A stretch of 7,436 nucleotides of DNA, taken from Bacteroidota bacterium. Lineage in GTDB: Bacteria; Bacteroidota; Bacteroidia; Chitinophagales; LD1. Below the pieces are notes generated by a model, which did not search any database, was not told the origin of the DNA, and was given only the letters and a program-made list of their open reading frames with translations. Below, in pieces: positions 7,053-7,436 of the stretch. The stretch's first letter is position 1, and each line of letters begins with the position of its first letter. Made by a program: the position numbers and the translations under genes. The DNA lies in contig CANGXE010000064.1 of assembly GCA_947457525.1 (NCBI GenBank), positions 1 to 7,436 of the forward strand, in the 5' to 3' direction.

Positions 7053-7096
7053 TACGTTCTGTGGACTTTCTCGACCAACGTAACAAACACCCACCT

Positions 7097-7138
7097 CATT
7101 ACACATTCACTCATTAGCATATTAACCCATTAGCATAT
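7097..7138. repeat. Degenerate octamer tandem repeat next to the stop of the T9SS gene
   Basis: CATT/TATT recurs at 7097, 7104, 7112, 7120 and 7128, a period of 7 then 8, 8 and 8 bases. The units read CATTACA, CATTCACT, CATTAGCA, TATTAACC, CATTAGCA, then a partial TAT. CATTAGCATAT is an exact 11-bp copy at 7112-7122 and 7128-7138. Read on the minus strand (TGCTAATG units), the array starts immediately after the stop codon of the T9SS cargo gene and so lies in its 3' untranslated region. An 8-bp period excludes an in-frame peptide repeat. Confidence 0.7.
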
Positions 7139-7436
7139 CTACTCCTTTACCAACTTCCCACTCCGCACAAGTCGCCCATCTTCTACCAAACTCCAAACGT
7201 ACATTCCATTTGCCCAATCTTGTGTAGAAAAAGTAGTGAGTTCTTGCAGCAGAGTTTGTTTGGCTACGGTTCTGCCGAATAGGTCGGTGATAACGATCTC
7301 CGCTCCGTTGAGTTGTGCGTTAGTCACTTTGATGCTCACGTAGTCTTGTATAGGATTAGGAAACACCTGCACCTTGATAGAAGCATCAAAGTAAGTAATA
7401 GAAACATACTGCTTCGCTTCGCACGTATCATCACTA
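7139..7436 (-). CDS. T9SS cargo protein, C-terminal sorting domain (partial, N-terminus off right edge)
   Basis: The open frame enters from the right edge (first whole codon at 7435) and ends with TAG at 7139-7141, showing 98 C-terminal residues. The last 75 or so form a type A Por-secretion (T9SS) sorting domain: VFPNP, then DYVSIKV, a central VITDLFGRTV strand, NGMYVWSLVEDG and the terminal GKLVKE, which ends in the usual short basic tail. In Bacteroidota this domain is recognised by the outer-membrane T9SS translocon and removed on export, so the protein is secreted or anchored to the surface. The GTG at 7370-7372 that could look like a start lies inside the domain, just before VFPNP; the frame stays open upstream, so this is the end of a longer gene. 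The functional domain is not visible. Confidence 0.9.
   Translation of the reverse strand, partial: SDDTCEAKQYVSITYFDASIKVQVFPNPIQDYVSIKVTNAQLNGAEIVITDLFGRTVAKQTLLQELTTFSTQDWANGMYVWSLVEDGRLVRSGKLVKE

Noticed and set aside
6453..7106. 217-residue open frame on the minus strand opposite the S24 regulator
   Set aside because: It lies antisense to a gene with clear HTH and protease motifs, begins in the hairpin spacer and shows no domain. It is explained by the C-ending codons of the regulator, which leave the opposite strand free of stops.
7370..7372. GTG as start codon of a 77-residue protein at the right edge
   Set aside because: The frame stays open to the window edge, and the codon lies just before the VFPNP motif of a T9SS sorting domain, which is always the C-terminus of a larger protein.

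Overview
The window looks like chromosomal DNA from a Bacteroidota bacterium, probably an environmental Chitinophagales/Saprospiria-like lineage; the class-level guess is inference. Three things support the phylum. There is a type IX secretion (T9SS) C-terminal sorting domain at the right edge. There is a giant secreted protein with an ENKGQW-type N-terminal domain, SBBP propeller repeats and PKD domains at the left edge. None of the start codons is preceded by a recognisable Shine-Dalgarno sequence, and several upstream regions contain a TAnnTTTG-like -7 box instead.

Layout: (1) 1-3468, minus strand: N-terminal 1156 residues of a large secreted surface/adhesin-like protein (signal peptide, ENKGQW domain, seven SBBP-type repeats, a CxxCGG junction, five visible PKD modules), running off the left edge. 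(2) 3469-3585: divergent promoter spacer. (3) 3586-4887, plus strand: complete RhlE-like DEAD-box RNA helicase. (4) 4884-6107, minus strand: complete Y-family DNA polymerase (DinB/Pol IV), overlapping the helicase gene tail to tail by the four bases TTAA. (5) 6108-6179: 72-bp divergent promoter region. (6) 6180-6965, plus strand: complete XRE-HTH plus S24 peptidase regulator with intact LexA-type self-cleavage residues. (7) 6966-7138: convergent spacer with two small hairpins and a degenerate octamer repeat. (8) 7139-7436, minus strand: C-terminal 98 residues of a T9SS cargo protein, cut by the right edge.

The five genes alternate strictly in strand (-,+,-,+,-), so no two form an operon. The one convincing functional link is dinB with the divergent S24 regulator. 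Together they look like a small, self-contained DNA-damage switch in which a LexA-like but XRE-type repressor would control an error-prone polymerase and itself from a shared spacer. The helicase is a general RNA-remodelling gene, and the two edge genes are secreted proteins unrelated to it. I did not find a CRISPR array, transposon, tRNA, rRNA or a clearly unprecedented system. The most interesting items are the repressor/polymerase pair, the alternating PKD architecture and the octamer array.
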